Source: Kappaphycus alvarezii
Taxonomy: Eukaryota > Rhodophyta > Florideophyceae > Gigartinales > Solieriaceae
Assembly: GCA_002205965.3 (NCBI GenBank)
Contig: NADL03000483.1
Location: 62,001 to 126,000, forward strand
Length of the DNA: 64,000 nucleotides
Reading direction: 5' to 3'
A model generated the notes under the pieces. It saw nothing but the letters and a program-made list of their open reading frames with translations, made no database searches and had not been told where the DNA came from. Numbering within the stretch: the first letter of the stretch is position 1; every line of letters starts with the position of its first letter. The position numbers were made by a program, and so were the translations under genes. Positions 12,453 through 25,600 of the stretch are shown here, piece after piece.

Positions 12453-14554
12453 TCAGAAAATCGCACTGATTCGTTTCACCTTTGAATCCCAGTTAATGTT
12501 TATACAGTGCTTCGCGCGCAAATTACCCATATAGAAACAACTTTTTGTGCTCGCTTGACAGATATAAATATCTCCGTCGCCATTATCACTGCAAGTAGAG
12601 CAAATAAATTTCGACTTCTGGACCTTACAGACCCGACAAAGACCCTATTAAGATGCGTTGGTGTACTCACCAATACCTAACTTCCTCTTTTTTGTCACTG
12701 TAAGATAAGTTCCAATACCTGCAACAGGTTTCAATGTCGTGTCATCATCGTCATTTTCTATCCAGGAAGATGCTCGAAGAGATATAGAATCAAACTTTTT
12801 TCAATGAGCTCTTCAGCACGAATCTCTTCAAAAGGAGACTGTGATAACGAGAGTCTCGACCCTAGATAATTCTTATAAAGTGACATTGATTCAATTATCA
12901 TGATTGATAGAAGAGAGGAATTGCCAGAACGACAAATCGTTCACTTCCAATTTCTTCTCAAGTCCAAGGAAAACTTGCCTGAACCTGTTGTGACGGTCAA
13001 TTTGAGAACATGTGTCGTAGTAACTCTCCAAAACATCTAGAATCGCAACCCCGAATTCCACTTTCTTTGTTTCAACTTCCACAGTTCTCTATTTTTCCCT
13101 GTAAATAGAGGTCCCCTGATTGTTTGTATGGAAGCATCTTACGGAATATCTTCGTTCCCTGTCCATCCACAAAACATTCCTTGAAGATTTTTGGTGTCCA
13201 AAATCTTAAAGGCCATCGAGATATGATCTCCGCACTCCGTAAAGCTACCGTGAGGACATATATTGCATCGAAAATTCCCTGGCTGCATTTTTGACCACAC
13301 CAGTATATCTCGTTCCATATCTCATCAAGGCTTCCGCGGCTGATACCATTGCAAAATATGAGTTCCCGTATACGGCTTGATCTGTCTTCAGCCACGATTA
13401 AACAAGTTTATGCGTAAGAGCGGTATTGTGACAGAATTCTTCTGTGAAGTAACGCTGAAGGTCACCCATTTTCCCATAACAAGATCCATCCTCAACATTA
13501 ATTCAGACTAACTACACACCAACACCTTCAATTCGCATCTATTTTTGGGCTTTCTGTCATAGGCAACAAAATGCCGAAGTCCTTTCTTGATCCAATCCCC
13601 GCCAAGACCGAAACACCTGCTTATACTTTCATCTACGTAGACATGAGAAGATGACATGACAGATTACCTCCGCTGGTCATTGATAGTCATCAAAATACAC
13701 TCAGTAAAGACATCTTGTGTCATCCAAAGGTTTTCATTCCCTTTCAGAGGAGTGACTGAAGAAAATGTTTCCGAGAATCAGCTCAAATCTCCTGCCTCGC
13801 ATAATCTTTCCAAAGCTTGGTCCGGGAATATATTTCGAATTATTCTCATTCCAGAGATTAAGGCGGCTTGAAATGGAAAACTTTTCATCAGAATGAGAAC
13901 TCCTAAGAACTTAGTATCTCCTTTCACGAAACGGGCTGAATTCCGATTGAATCAAATCGCTCATTTGTAAGGTCACGCATAATATTGAGGTGATGGAGCG
14001 GAAACATGCTCTTAAAGCATTCAGATGGCGATAAATCTCGAGGAGCACGACCATAGGTAAAATTGCTACCAAAGTAGCCAATCATCCTGTAGCTTTTTTC
14101 GGAAACATTTTCATTAATGGTTGTGATCACCTCCTAATTGGTCCACAATCGCTCGTGAGCAATTACAGTTGCATCTGATTGATGCACCGTTGAATCATCC
14201 AAATTCCCATCTAAGGCGGATGGAGATGATGCTGAAGCATCACAATCTTGATTTTCACGTTCATTTGGTAATTAAGGCGGTTCAACCTCCGCCAAAAAAG
14301 TCTGTCTAGAGGTAATCCTGCTTTATGTTGACAAAATTCAGCGTGTTTGTCTGGAGACGGTCGCGTATCTTCCAGCTTGCTTCCAGTGGCTTCCTCCTTC
14401 CCACACTTACAATGTCAATATGGACTGCAATAACGGTTCTATTGACCAATTTCGTTTTCCAAGCCGACCTATGCAAGCGCCTTCATTCTGCCGCTGACGT
14501 AACAAGAGAAGCTCGGCAGTGAATTGAATTTCCTGTAACGGTTCGTGGATCCAT
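12453..14554 (-). pseudogene. piggyBac-like (DDE_Tnp_1_7 type) transposase pseudogene
   Basis: This was a cut-and-paste transposase. From the N-terminal side (right), a possible start lies at 14,554. An acidic, Ser-rich stretch lies near 14,330-14,150. A frame at 14,130-13,924 contains LSPSECFKSMFPLHHLN. The motif with the first catalytic Asp (YVDESISRCFGLGGDW) is near 13,640-13,590, with Asp codon 13,631-13,633. A second Asp region (FDAIYVL) is near 13,267. The third is in SQIDRHNRFRQ near 12,998, followed by LGLEKKL. A C-terminal cysteine-rich tail (CRVCKVQKSKFICSTC) is near 12,640-12,590 and ends at about 12,453. The order DES, D, then ID-HNR-RQ-LEKKL followed by a Cys-rich tail is diagnostic of piggyBac-like transposases. 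The span of about 700 codons fits the family. Several stops and frameshifts make it nonfunctional. Terminal inverted repeats and TTAA ends were not found. Confidence 0.8.
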
Positions 14555-17500
14555 TTTTTGCGAAGAAGAAGGGAAAACCGAGGGTTACCACGTAAGGGAA
14601 ACTTGGACCTGCGCTGTGCAAAGTTGCAATTCTAGAAAAGTTTGTTTCGATCGAGTATCCCCATGGCTTAATGAACATATGGGGCCGAAAAAAGGCGGCT
14701 ACAAAAGTTTTGTATATTTAAAAAATGTTGTTAAGACTGTCCTCATCTGATTGTTAAAAATTGCCCTCATACGTATGAGGCCAATGGTCCTATACACACT
14801 AGGGTCTTGGTCCAGATGGATCGTCTGGTACAGTACTGTTATTGAAAGACTTCCGTACCATTTCATAGGATCCCTCTGCAAAAGTTGTTACCAGTAGTAC
14901 ATTACCGTCACAACATGACTGGTCACTGACAAAATGGTGCGTTGACATGTTGTGCCAAGGCCATTTAAGACTCAAGTTGGAGTTTGAATGGAACGGTTCC
15001 TTGCGTCTGTACAGTACTGCAATGTGGGGTCAGTCCCTACAGTATTCTTATACCAGAATGTAATTTCGTTCCCGAAACCCGTACTAATTCAAGTATCGCG
15101 CTGTTTGGAGTCAATTTTTTCTTCGATATCCGAACTTGCATATCAATTATTTACAACCGCAAGGAATCGAATCTGCATCGCGCACAATTTTAGATAAGCG
15201 AAAAAAAGACAAATAATGATGAGAGCACTTAGTTCGAAACAACAACATACAGTACCTACATTTCTGCTATATACTTGCTGAAAGAATAAAATCGATTCTG
15301 TTTTGCCGAAGTCGGTTTGTAGGAGTGGAAAGGTTTTGCAAGCATACACATGCTATTATCCTGGACCACATCGGACCATCCATGACATATAAAATTACCC
15401 CGATTTGCATATTCAGCCGTGGTCTATTACAACATTTCGAGTCAGTAAAGATTGCTGCTTTTCAAATGTTGTTTGCCAACGCCTTACATCCATCATGCCA
15501 TGGTGTATACTATTTACAATGACCTCTACGCAATGACTGTCACCAGCCTCTGCTTTGGGCCTTTTGCTCCAGAAAGAGAAGAACATAAATTAAACTAGGG
15601 AATAAGCATTGGCTAAGAGGGGGGGGAATTGGGGTTCTTTACTGATTAGAGATAAAGGACGACTACTTCCCTAGACGGCAGTGTTAAAGGCGGTAGGGAT
15701 TCTTTCATGAAGACAACGGCGGTACGTTTCGCAATCTTTTGAATATACCTGGCTTTCCTGCCACGCGAGAACATAATATTGCTACTCTAAATGCTGAACG
15801 GAAGACGTCCTCAACTTACATGTTCTCCCTACCCAAAATTAAAAGTGATTGACGTATACTTCTGACCGCATTGGTCGGTATAGTGTTTTCTACTTTAAAA
15901 CTTGAGGTTGAGACGTCTTCTTTCTGTAATGGTTGGTCATATACCGTCAGATCCTGATGCTGCCATGGCCCACGAAATTACTTGTGTTGCTTCAGAATAC
16001 ACTCTGGAACTGAATTGAACCAACTTGATTCAGCTCCAACGCAGCTACGACAGTAGAATTCTTATGGGATTTTGCAATGCTTCTGCCACATTGGCTATAT
16101 ACTCAAAGGGATTCACTGTAATGTCACGCAGACCTGCCCCCGTCACGGGAAATAACCGTCCTACATCCCTAATCAGTAAAGCCACCGAAATTCTCCTCCC
16201 CCCGAAAGAAATGTGCATTTCTTAATTTTCCCATTTTTCTCTCTTTCTAGCACTTACCTCAGATGTACGTAAGAGAACCATCCAGATCGGAAAGACGATG
16301 TGCGCGGATTAACTGGCGGAGATTCGTGATGTGGTTGCTATATCAACCATCCTAAGCGGCACATAAGTGATAATATCTTAATGTCTAACGAGTATCGCTT
16401 GTGATAGATACTCATTGAAGTAAAGTTTCTCAAGGGTCCTAGCGTCCATCTTTTGGCCGACATACCTACATAAATATCTCTATCCTGACGTTGTTCGAGT
16501 ATTGCATGATATAGTTACTGAACAAGAAGGCTATGAAATCTCGGTCAGAACTAGAGAGTGTGCTCCACGGGGAAAGACAAACGTTGGGCGAAGGAAGTGA
16601 CAGCTTTGGGTGCAGGAGACAAAGTGAAAATCTTATACTAACTCTAAACTCACCCTGATTTATGATTTATTAGAGGGTCGTGATCTGGATACACGAAGAA
16701 GTTTAGAGACCCCAAAGGCCCCGACACTGAATTCCTAGTAGCCGAAGACAAAGAGGTCGATGAGAATTAGCAAAAAACATAATCATGTGGTGAGTATCTT
16801 AGTGAAGCAGTGGAACGAGTAAAAAGCATGGTCTCACGCCCATCGAAACTAACACACTAATGACTATTTTTGTAAACCAACTGGAACCTCTGCGAGTAAT
16901 GTTGTTGCCCTACGCATTTGTGCTTAATCTCGCGTGAACCACTTAGAAGTTTGAAACATGAAAAGCTAGATTCATTGGGTATATGAAAATGTAGAAAGTA
17001 GGAAGTAGTTTAACGTTGGCCCATTCATTCCCTGAAAAAGTTGAGAGTTTGAGGTAGAATAATAATAATAAGAATAGGGATCAGAAGATGAAACTGAGAT
17101 TGAGACGACTCAAGATATGAGGAAGCAATGATGATCAAAAATTCAAGTCTGCTGTTCGCTTGAGAGTGCATTTGCGGGAGAAGATAAGATCAGGCTGAGA
17201 TTATTCAGGGGCTAGTATTATTACTGTTGTTTGGATGTAGGCGCACAATCTCCGATACGAGAGATAGGGTTTTGAGAGCAAGAAGGTAGTGATATAAGGG
17301 AGGTTTAATGGACAATCAGTGAAAAGTTAATAATAAGATGGAGCTTGGCATATCCGTACAATGATGGACATCTTTGTAGGAAGGCAATGTGGAAAGATCC
17401 TTCGGATTTCGAATCGCATGTTTCAATCATGAATGCAAGGAGAATGGTGCAGAGATAACAACTGTCCGATCAGTTGGGGTTGCAAGAGGCTTCACTGTCC

Positions 17501-20500
17501 AGCGGAAGATGCACTGGACGCTGAACTTCCAGAAAAAAGCAGGCAGGGATCCAGAACAGTACAATTTCAACTGCATCCAGCTTTGTTAAGATTTGGTGAA
17601 TGAATTAATGCAGAAGATTGGAGAAATGCTCAGCAACGATTGTACGTATTCTGCTTGAACAGGAGATATTCATGGTGGACTTTGTGCCGTCGAATGACCA
17701 TAAATATTGTTTTGTACTCATGTGAGTGGATCAGGGAGATATCGATAATTATGGTCTTTGCGGCAGGTACAGGACTATTCTAAGGGGGCCACTAATTTAG
17801 TTGCGGACTGATGTTGGGGAGATCGAAGTTTATATGGTGCTACTGAACCATATTGCCAAGCGAATTAAACCTTCTAATATTTGGCAATTAAGGTGACTGG
17901 AAGCAAACCACATGAGAAATTGAGGTCTCTGATAAAACAAACATTTGAAAGTGTGGGAGAAGACAATACAGCAGATTTTCTATAGTAGATGCCATAATCA
18001 CATCCAAAATACGGCTTCTGTTTTGTTAGAGTACCTCTGCGAGTGAACAACATATACATATATCATACGTCATTTGAAATTTTTCTGGTTTTTCGCACAT
18101 CCTTTTCCAGCAGGGTGAGGGAACGGTAGGGAGAGTTGTGGCATTGCTCAGTATGCAGTTAGATCACTCGTTTGCAAGAATTGGCAATCGCTCGGCGATA
18201 GTAAACTCAGAAGCATTCTAATAGAGACAATTGTGGAACAGTTTAAACAAAGGGAGAACCATATAAATTAGCTGTAAAGACCAGGTAGCTAAGGATAAGA
18301 TCGAAGGGCCGGAGAATACCTTGAAATGCTACTGTATCTGGATTCCTGCGTTCTGTGCGATAGATAGACGGAAAGGTGACGGGTGTAGGGGCGTAGTTGC
18401 ACGCGGTGAGAAGTTAAATAGGGTGATGCAACGCTGAATGTAATAGCTGTACAGTACTGCCAATCCAGTACGGTATCTTTAATGGTTTTTGTGAAAAGTG
18501 CAAAAGATTTTGCGTGTTGCACACACGTGGGCCTTTGGTAAAAACATGTCTCTGTTAAGAATCGAGCTTCCGCTATCGTGTTGATCTGCACAGCCGAATT
18601 ACAATGTCTGAGACTGTAAAGGGCAGGGGGAATAAGCCAACTGATAGGGAATCAATATGGATGCTACTCGTTCGAGTACAGGTTGGGGCCGAGCGTGAAG
18701 ACATTCGCATTGTTCTGTAGTCGGAGAGTGTATGCAGGCGGCATTAATGGCTGCCTCTATAAATAATCGTGATACATTGCAGAAATTCTTAGAGACAATT
18801 ATCACGTGGAACTGTTGACAACATTGACTGTTACTATTATTATGCCGGCAATTGCATACTGTAACTGTTCTAGTGCTTACGAAAAATGTTGCAGATCACC
18901 ACGATTCAGTAATCGTTTTTGGCCTATCCTGTACTGTACTGTACAGTACTGCGAGTAGGGCGCCTCGGAGGTAAAAGTGTACCAGACTGACTGACCAGAG
19001 CAGGAACCTAATTGAAAAGTACTGTCAATGGTTTAAAAAGAAATCAAAGCAATAAATCAAAACATCAAATCTCCTTTGTTGGGAGATAAACCACAAAACT
19101 TTACAGTTATATTTTTTCTACACCCTTGGGAGAAATTTAAGAAAAAGAGACATTGCTTACACAAAGAAGTCTGCAATCCTTGGATGGAAAAAAAAACTGA
19201 TAGTACATCATACACACTAATAGAAGGCGTGACAAATTTCATAGCACGTGACCAGATGAGAGTAGCAGTTCTTGCGAGTAACCAACTGGGGCACAAGAGC
19301 AACAGTACAGTAGTATGGTCCTGAGCAGATAGTACATATATACCTGTTATGAGCGTTGGGACTTAACGTTGAGCTTTGGAAGCTCTTCGCGAGAAGTTCT
19401 GCGAGTGGATGTTCATTGAGTAATCCATAAAACGACCAAACGTGGGATGGAGTTGTTGTTGCAGCAGTATCCTGATTGAGGCCAAAACAATTGCAGATAA
19501 AAAGTAAACAGCGCAGGGATGGAACCACGTGTGGAATGATTAACGGTGTGGTGATCATCGCATGACCAATCAGATGAATGGTTGATAGTATTCGAATGGA
19601 GATTTTTTATTTGCTATTTGGGATAGAATGCAAGGGGAATCTCATGAGATGGACCGGATTTCATTTGATTCGGGATCTGAGGCAACCAGGTGGCTCTTTT
19701 CAGAGTGGGATACCAGTGGAAGACGGCGTTGTAAAGCATTGAAAAGAGCTGCGATGTGCACCGACTTGACAATATTGATAGCGCTTAGTTGTTGCATGCA
19801 GTCTGCATAAAATACTCCAAGTGGTAATGGGAAAAGAGGTACACAGAGATACCCCACGGCCCCAAGGGTATTTCTACGTACAATACCTCTTCTCGGTACA
19901 CTGCCATAATAGCCTTGTAGGCTATGGTGGCTGATGGAAGAGAAGACACATATCATTTGCCGATCCTCAGCAAGTACTGGGAGTCTTCAGGTCATTCGAA
20001 TGTGGGTTCCTATACTTCTATTTGAATGTTGTACTGTAATGGGCGGACATGTACATTAGGTTGAATGAGTGGATCGTTTCAGTGTCCCATGCTGTGCACA
20101 CGGATGAGGTGATGGTAACAGCAGACAGTTTTGTCTTTGGGCAACAAGCAATGGGAATAGGCTTTCAACATCATAAGACTCGATGCAGTTTGTCTCATGC
20201 CTTGCCACTTTTTGGTGAGTAAAAGAAAGTTGAGACGAGATATTTGCTGGGAGATGGCTAATCCTAAGTACCTTGAACCAATTACGCACCTGAGCCGTCA
20301 CTGCTCTTTGGGTGTTCAATTCCCGCCCTCGATTTTGAATCAAACTGAGTGAAGCACATATTACACATTCCGCCTCTAATTTATTAATGTCGGTATCTAT
20401 AGCTCGTCATCTCACAGTGAGGTCGACCTTGAACTACTTGTACTGCAAACTTTTAATCTTTCGCATGTTGTAGCCAACTTCCCTGAATGATGTTGTTCAA

Positions 20501-21690
20501 ATAGTAACCAGAAAGTAATATATACAGACTCGTATTGTCATCGCAATTCTCCAATGGATGTTAATTATCAATGATGATAGTTTTGTTTTGTACTGGAAAG
20601 TCCCTCTTCTCCCCCTTGATGTATTTTACAGGGTTGTACGTTCATATTGTACGCTGTGGTCCTTTTCAAGAATAGTGTTGCTATTGTTACTGTACAAATA
20701 TGAAACTGGCAAGCAGTTTCCCATTTTTGCTCGAATGGGGTGGGAGGGATACCATTATCATTAGACAAAAGATTAAGGAATTGGGGGAGGGTGTCAGGTT
20801 AATATACTGTACTCCATATGTGGAGTATAAAAGAAATTTATAATCTATAGGACAGCATTTTATAATTTACGGAAGCATGGAAAGGGGAAAACCGAAAATG
20901 GGAAAGAAAATTAATACAGCGATCATACCTGAGCTGGATTTCTTTTAAAATTATTAGTAAAAAAAAATGTCTACAAATGCCATTAACAGTAAATTACAAG
21001 AGATGCTGAAAATAACATTTAGCGTGACAGTCACACAGCCTCTAATAACATAACAAAGCCAAATCTCAAAGTCTGGTAGATTACTGCTTTGGCAGTGGAG
21101 ACAGAGGCCCGCTCTTAATTAACCCCCAGCCTGTCAGCTACAAACCCCAAACCTTGGATCGGGTTCCATGCATCCATTCATTCCTCGTTACCACCCATCT
21201 GATATGATGGACCATGGCTCACTCTAAGTGACTTTCCAGTGCCATCGCAACCCTTTCCACCTTTCATCAACCCACTTCCCTACCATCTTACATTTCATGC
21301 TTCCATACAGTATTTTGTAACGATATCTCCCCCTCTCTGCCTCAATGTCTTCTACTCACATTGCAGTCATCTCTGTCATCATTACTATTATCAGTATCAT
21401 GATCACTTCGTTCCTGATAGGTCTTCATCAGCATAAATACTCACCTCTCCCTTGCCTTGTATCTCCCCACTTTTGAGTTTTGCCAATATCCAATTTCACC
21501 AAACCACATATGCTCTCACCCTGAATCATCGCAAATACCTAGTTTTCTCAAACCTCCCCTGCACCCTCATCCCCCACTGACGCATATCGTCTTTCTCCAT
21601 TTCTCTATCTGAATCAATAGTCCCATTTCCATTTTCCACTTGCTCCTTTGACTCTGCATACCATCAATCTAACCCGCTTACCGTTGCGGC
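14555..21690. other. Unrecognised sequence, strongly G-rich on the plus strand (about 15.6-20.3 kb)
   Basis: No frame exceeds about 113 codons and none shows a domain I recognise. Around 17,640-17,760 the plus strand reads MVDFVPSNDHKYCFVLM, faintly like the start of a retroviral integrase core, but the flanks do not support it. The composition is markedly purine- and G-rich up to about 20.3 kb. After 21.1 kb it turns into a pyrimidine- and C-rich stretch. Palindromic GTACAGTACTG-type motifs recur. Confidence 0.45.
18930..18951. repeat. TACTG-type short repeat with internal palindrome
   Basis: GTACT repeats lead into a TACTGTACAGTA palindrome. Similar palindromes lie at 9,388, 14,828, 15,008, 18,448, 24,303, 24,484 and 24,557, so this is the most extended member of a dispersed local motif. 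Confidence 0.7.
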
Positions 21691-21699
21691 TTTCCTAGT

Positions 21700-22600
21700 A
21701 ATGCCTACAGTCAAGTCCAAGAGCCACGGACCAGCCGCCGTTAACAACAGAGTCGAGCAGATTGTTAGCGACCACAAGAGATTCAAGGACAAGCCCGCCC
21801 AACAGTTCATCCCCGCAAGTTAACAGATTCTATTCGCAACAGACACTCGAGCTCATCGTCCTCCTCGACCTCCCTCCTTGGCGATCCGAAACATGGTTAT
21901 CCACCGAAACCAAAGCGCTCGACCACCACGAAGAAGTGATCGTCAAAATCTCTCACTCTGGTCTAACCGTGTCTGTTCTCTGCTCCTCCATCGCATCTTC
22001 TTGCTCTCTGGGTCTTGATGACATTCATTCTCGTTCATGCAGCTTCGTACTATCATTCGCTTGGTTCGGTGCATCACTGACGTATCAATTGTGTAAATAG
22101 CTTGCCACACAATTCATAATTGGGAAACTACACTCTTACTCGAGCTTTTTCATTAGTAAACTGCACAGAGGCTGCAATTTGGTCGCTGCCTTACTGATGT
22201 CACGTACTCGGAATCCGGGAATCAACCTCCTTTACTGCACTGTTAAATGGACTCATGGCGCCATAGTGCTCAAGTTCTGGTCATCGGCGGATGTAGAGCG
22301 GCTCATTAAACCACAGGTCCTCGCAAGAGCTGTACATCCGCATTATACTGTCTTTCAGCAATATCAGCCAAACATGTCCTTGAACCATTCAAAATCACCG
22401 AATGAGCATCTTCCACTCCATCTTCCACGATGAATGCTACTGATGTTCCATTGCGCTTCCAACAGTTAGGTGCTCCATATGTTCAACGATGACTCATTCA
22501 CATTTCAAAAGAGGCTGTAATGCATCGAGAAATGGCGACAATTCATGAAACCTTTCCCACCGCTTCCTGAAGCAATTATGCGCTGAGCCATCCGCTCACA
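21700..22600 (+). pseudogene. Possible hAT-type transposase relic
   Basis: The plus strand here is C-rich and reads as broken protein fragments. The best clue is at about 22,372-22,460, HVLEPFKITE, then a stop, then a Ser/Pro run and STMNATDVPLRFQQL. This resembles the middle of hAT transposases, where a 'LEPF..aT..lS...sTl' segment sits before the C-terminal dimerisation domain. A coding-like start at 21,701 (MPTVKSKSHGPAAVNNRVEQ) opens a frame of 40 codons, but I cannot place it in the family. The C-terminal dimerisation region and the BED finger were not found. It could instead be another element type or chance similarity. Confidence 0.35.
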
Positions 22601-25600
22601 CGCTACCGGTAATATCCCCTTCATCATTTTCTACGCACTAGTAACGCACGTGGCCACTAAGTGGCCACAAGGATCTCTACCTTTATTGTTCAGAGTGCCC
22701 TATATTCTCATCGCAATCTGGCTGTTCCTTAAACATATTATTGCAGGATTTACAGAATTAGCTCAGATTCACAAAAACTGCCTCTTCGATTTGTCCAACA
22801 CAATAACCCTACTTGTCCATTTCTTTAGATTCTATCTTTTGTTTAGCCTTCGAAGCTTGATATAAAAACTCTGACTAGAAGGGATTCTCTTAATGGAATC
22901 ATGATATCGAAAGGTTTTTCACCTCTACACCAGAAATGGAATGGACCTGGCATGGTCCAGCTAACGCTACAATATTACGCAGTCCACAACCTGGATCAGT
23001 TACCACACAAGACTCCCCAACTTATCTGCAGATCCCACAGCATTCAGCATCACAGGACTACTGATTCATCAGTAAGAAAAGCTTTGGAGAGCCTCTTGGG
23101 CTTCCATGATGTTAGAGCGACATACATACGAGACTGAGAATAGTCGGCGACCGAGCTTTATCCCTATCACTACAACTGTCTACACGAACGAAACTGTAAA
23201 ACTCTAAGGGCGCGGAATAATTTAATGCAGCAACTGTGTAAAACACAAGGAAAAATGGACGGGAGAACAAATAGCGGCTGCGCCATCCGAAGACGTTGCT
23301 CTTCCCTTAAAAGAATGTGAAATTTATCCGAGAGTTTCAATTAAGGGTGGCGATGAAATAGAATGAACTGTTACTTTATGTTTGCAGGTGTTCAGCTTGA
23401 TTTGCCAACAGAGACGGCTTTGGGCTCGAGAGATTTGAATGTAGTAATCCACAATCTTACCGCGAGTGCCTTTTGCTGCTAGGCCAGGTGCTGTGACAAT
23501 CTCGACTGAATGGAACTTTGGAGGATAGTTGGTTGTACAGGATCGACATACATTCTCAACCTAAAGACTTCACCACAGTTGCACATACTTGGAGGGTCCT
23601 TTCAGCACTCTGTCCCATTCCATTAGGGTGGACGAGAACATCAGAATTTTCGTGAAACTATACCCCGCCCCCCCCCCGAACTGCAATCGATTGAAGCAAT
23701 TGACCTAATTCGATCATGATTATTATGCAGAGCTCATGAGCTAAGGTGCAAGCGCGCTGGATTTTATTTGTTTGTCAGTGTACGAGAAAGCACACACCGA
23801 ACGTATTTGTCGGAGCATCTACAGCACGTTTCAAATGGGATACTGCATCTGACTACAGCATTTATAAACCCTGACTGGAACTTGAGAAGTCACCCTATAA
23901 ACGAATAATTTTTGTGGGTTTGCCGAAGTATCCGGAAAAAGGCAAGTTACCTTTGGATTCCTTGGGATTCCTGCAAGAAGACGAATTTGACTACCCACGG
24001 GTATGGTTCATGCAGGACAGGATTCCTACTGGTCAATACGGTGCGTAATATATGGACCACAAAATGAAGCATTTGCAAGTCTCTGGTTTCATTGGATGCG
24101 CGACTGGTCACTTCGCAAAGATATTTCTTGGTCGCAAGAAAGTTGCGAAGATCAAATCGCATGTAGTTCATTAGGTACTGTACAAGTTTTCACATTTTCA
24201 AAATGCGCCAGTTTTTTCATTTGTCATCCCATATTCATTTGATGAATCTCGTACTGTGTACGTACTTTGCAAGGGCGCTTTAAACCCAACAGAGCTAATG
24301 ATACTGTACAGCGCTGTACTGTACAGTAGTGGCTAAGTGAAATTAATATTTTCAGTACATTTAGTCGCCCATTATTAAATATGTAATGTTAAGCATTGAG
24401 AGCAGATTAGGGTGCCTTCTCTGTTAATATTGCATTTAGCGAATGAATCCAAAAAGGGTTCAAAAATCAAGGGTACGTGTACCGTACAATACAGTACAGC
24501 ACATTGGTGTACTGTATGATTTAGGCTTGAAACAATGAATGCTACAATTCCTTGATACTGTACTGTTGCCAGAGTCTGTTTTTTTTCCAACCATACCGTA
24601 TCAACCACAACTGTACGGTTGTCACAGCTTCCAAAAGGGCAGATTCCACTCGCCTGTAGGATCTCGCTCCGCCATATCGTAAGCATAGGCGTCGGTGCCG
24701 CTGAGCAATCGACCACCGACATTTTCCCCACTTTCCATGGAACTATTGGGGTTAGCTTGTTGCGAGTGGAGCAAGCGGTGAGATTGCGACGGTAGCAATT
24801 TGTATTCAAACCATGTTGTAGGATTTGCAGAAATAATAACAGAGTATTTCCACTGACCATAGGGGAGCAAATGCAGTGTTAATTGGGTGGTTTACTTCAT
24901 TTTCTTGATGACCGTAGTCGGTTTACTGCGAGTTTTGCGAACGGTGAAAGTCCTTTTAACTTGCATTCAAATCATGTGGCATGATCTACAATGCAAGTAA
25001 CAAAGCACCCCTACTTACTAAAAGCCAGCTGCTTACCCAGTCAACAAGCAGGCGGCGTTCGGAGTGACCACCAACGCGACCTGTCTTTGAAGGAAAATAG
25101 CCCTTTATCTTGGTGTATTGGTCCAAGACTCGGCTGACAACAGATCGTGCTACCTCCTTGATCTTGGACAACGCATCGATGGCGCCTTTTCCTACCAACG
25201 AATCCGGCTATGAACTGTAGAATAGCTGGTAGCCCAGTATCCCAGCGGTAGGTGTTGGAAGTGACCATCAACTCCACGTGTCGCTGAAAGCAGATTTTTT
25301 CTTATGTGATTCGAATTTTGCATTGCCTAAACTAGTTTTAAATTTTTATGGGCAACATGAATACTCCATTTACCCCACCGGTCATGTGAAGCTATCCTTG
25401 AGGAATCTACTGACACCACTTGAACTCCCTCTCGCATTGTATCTGCGAACGGCGTTATCGTGGGGCAACCCGTCTGGTTGTCTCTTGAACCGTATTCGCC
25501 AACTGCATTTTTAAGATGCCCCGTGTAGATGAATCTTGTATTGCTCGTACCGAATCTGTTGTTGGCACCCTGTCGCTTGATGTTGCTTTCATCTTATGTA

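Noticed and set aside
17640-17760. Integrase-like start MVDFVPSNDHKYCFVLM
   Set aside because: Only one short stretch resembles an integrase core. No HHCC, second Asp or Glu region could be found around it.
23947-24171. Possible second piggyBac-like fragment (LTSRNPVLHEPYPWVVKF)
   Set aside because: The resemblance to the KPxxWGxK block needs gaps, and no DES or ID-HNR motif is nearby.
24375-24860. Longest unassigned open frame of the middle region (161 codons, minus strand)
   Set aside because: It overlaps another frame with more protein-like text, has no recognisable domain, and contains peptides encoded by the TACTGTAC palindromes. Probably chance.
24986-25198. Helix-turn-helix-like fragment VVSRVLDQYTKIKGYFPSKT
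   Set aside because: Suggestive of a Tc1-like or other DNA-binding start, but no catalytic domain follows in any frame. Mentioned only as a coding-like fragment.
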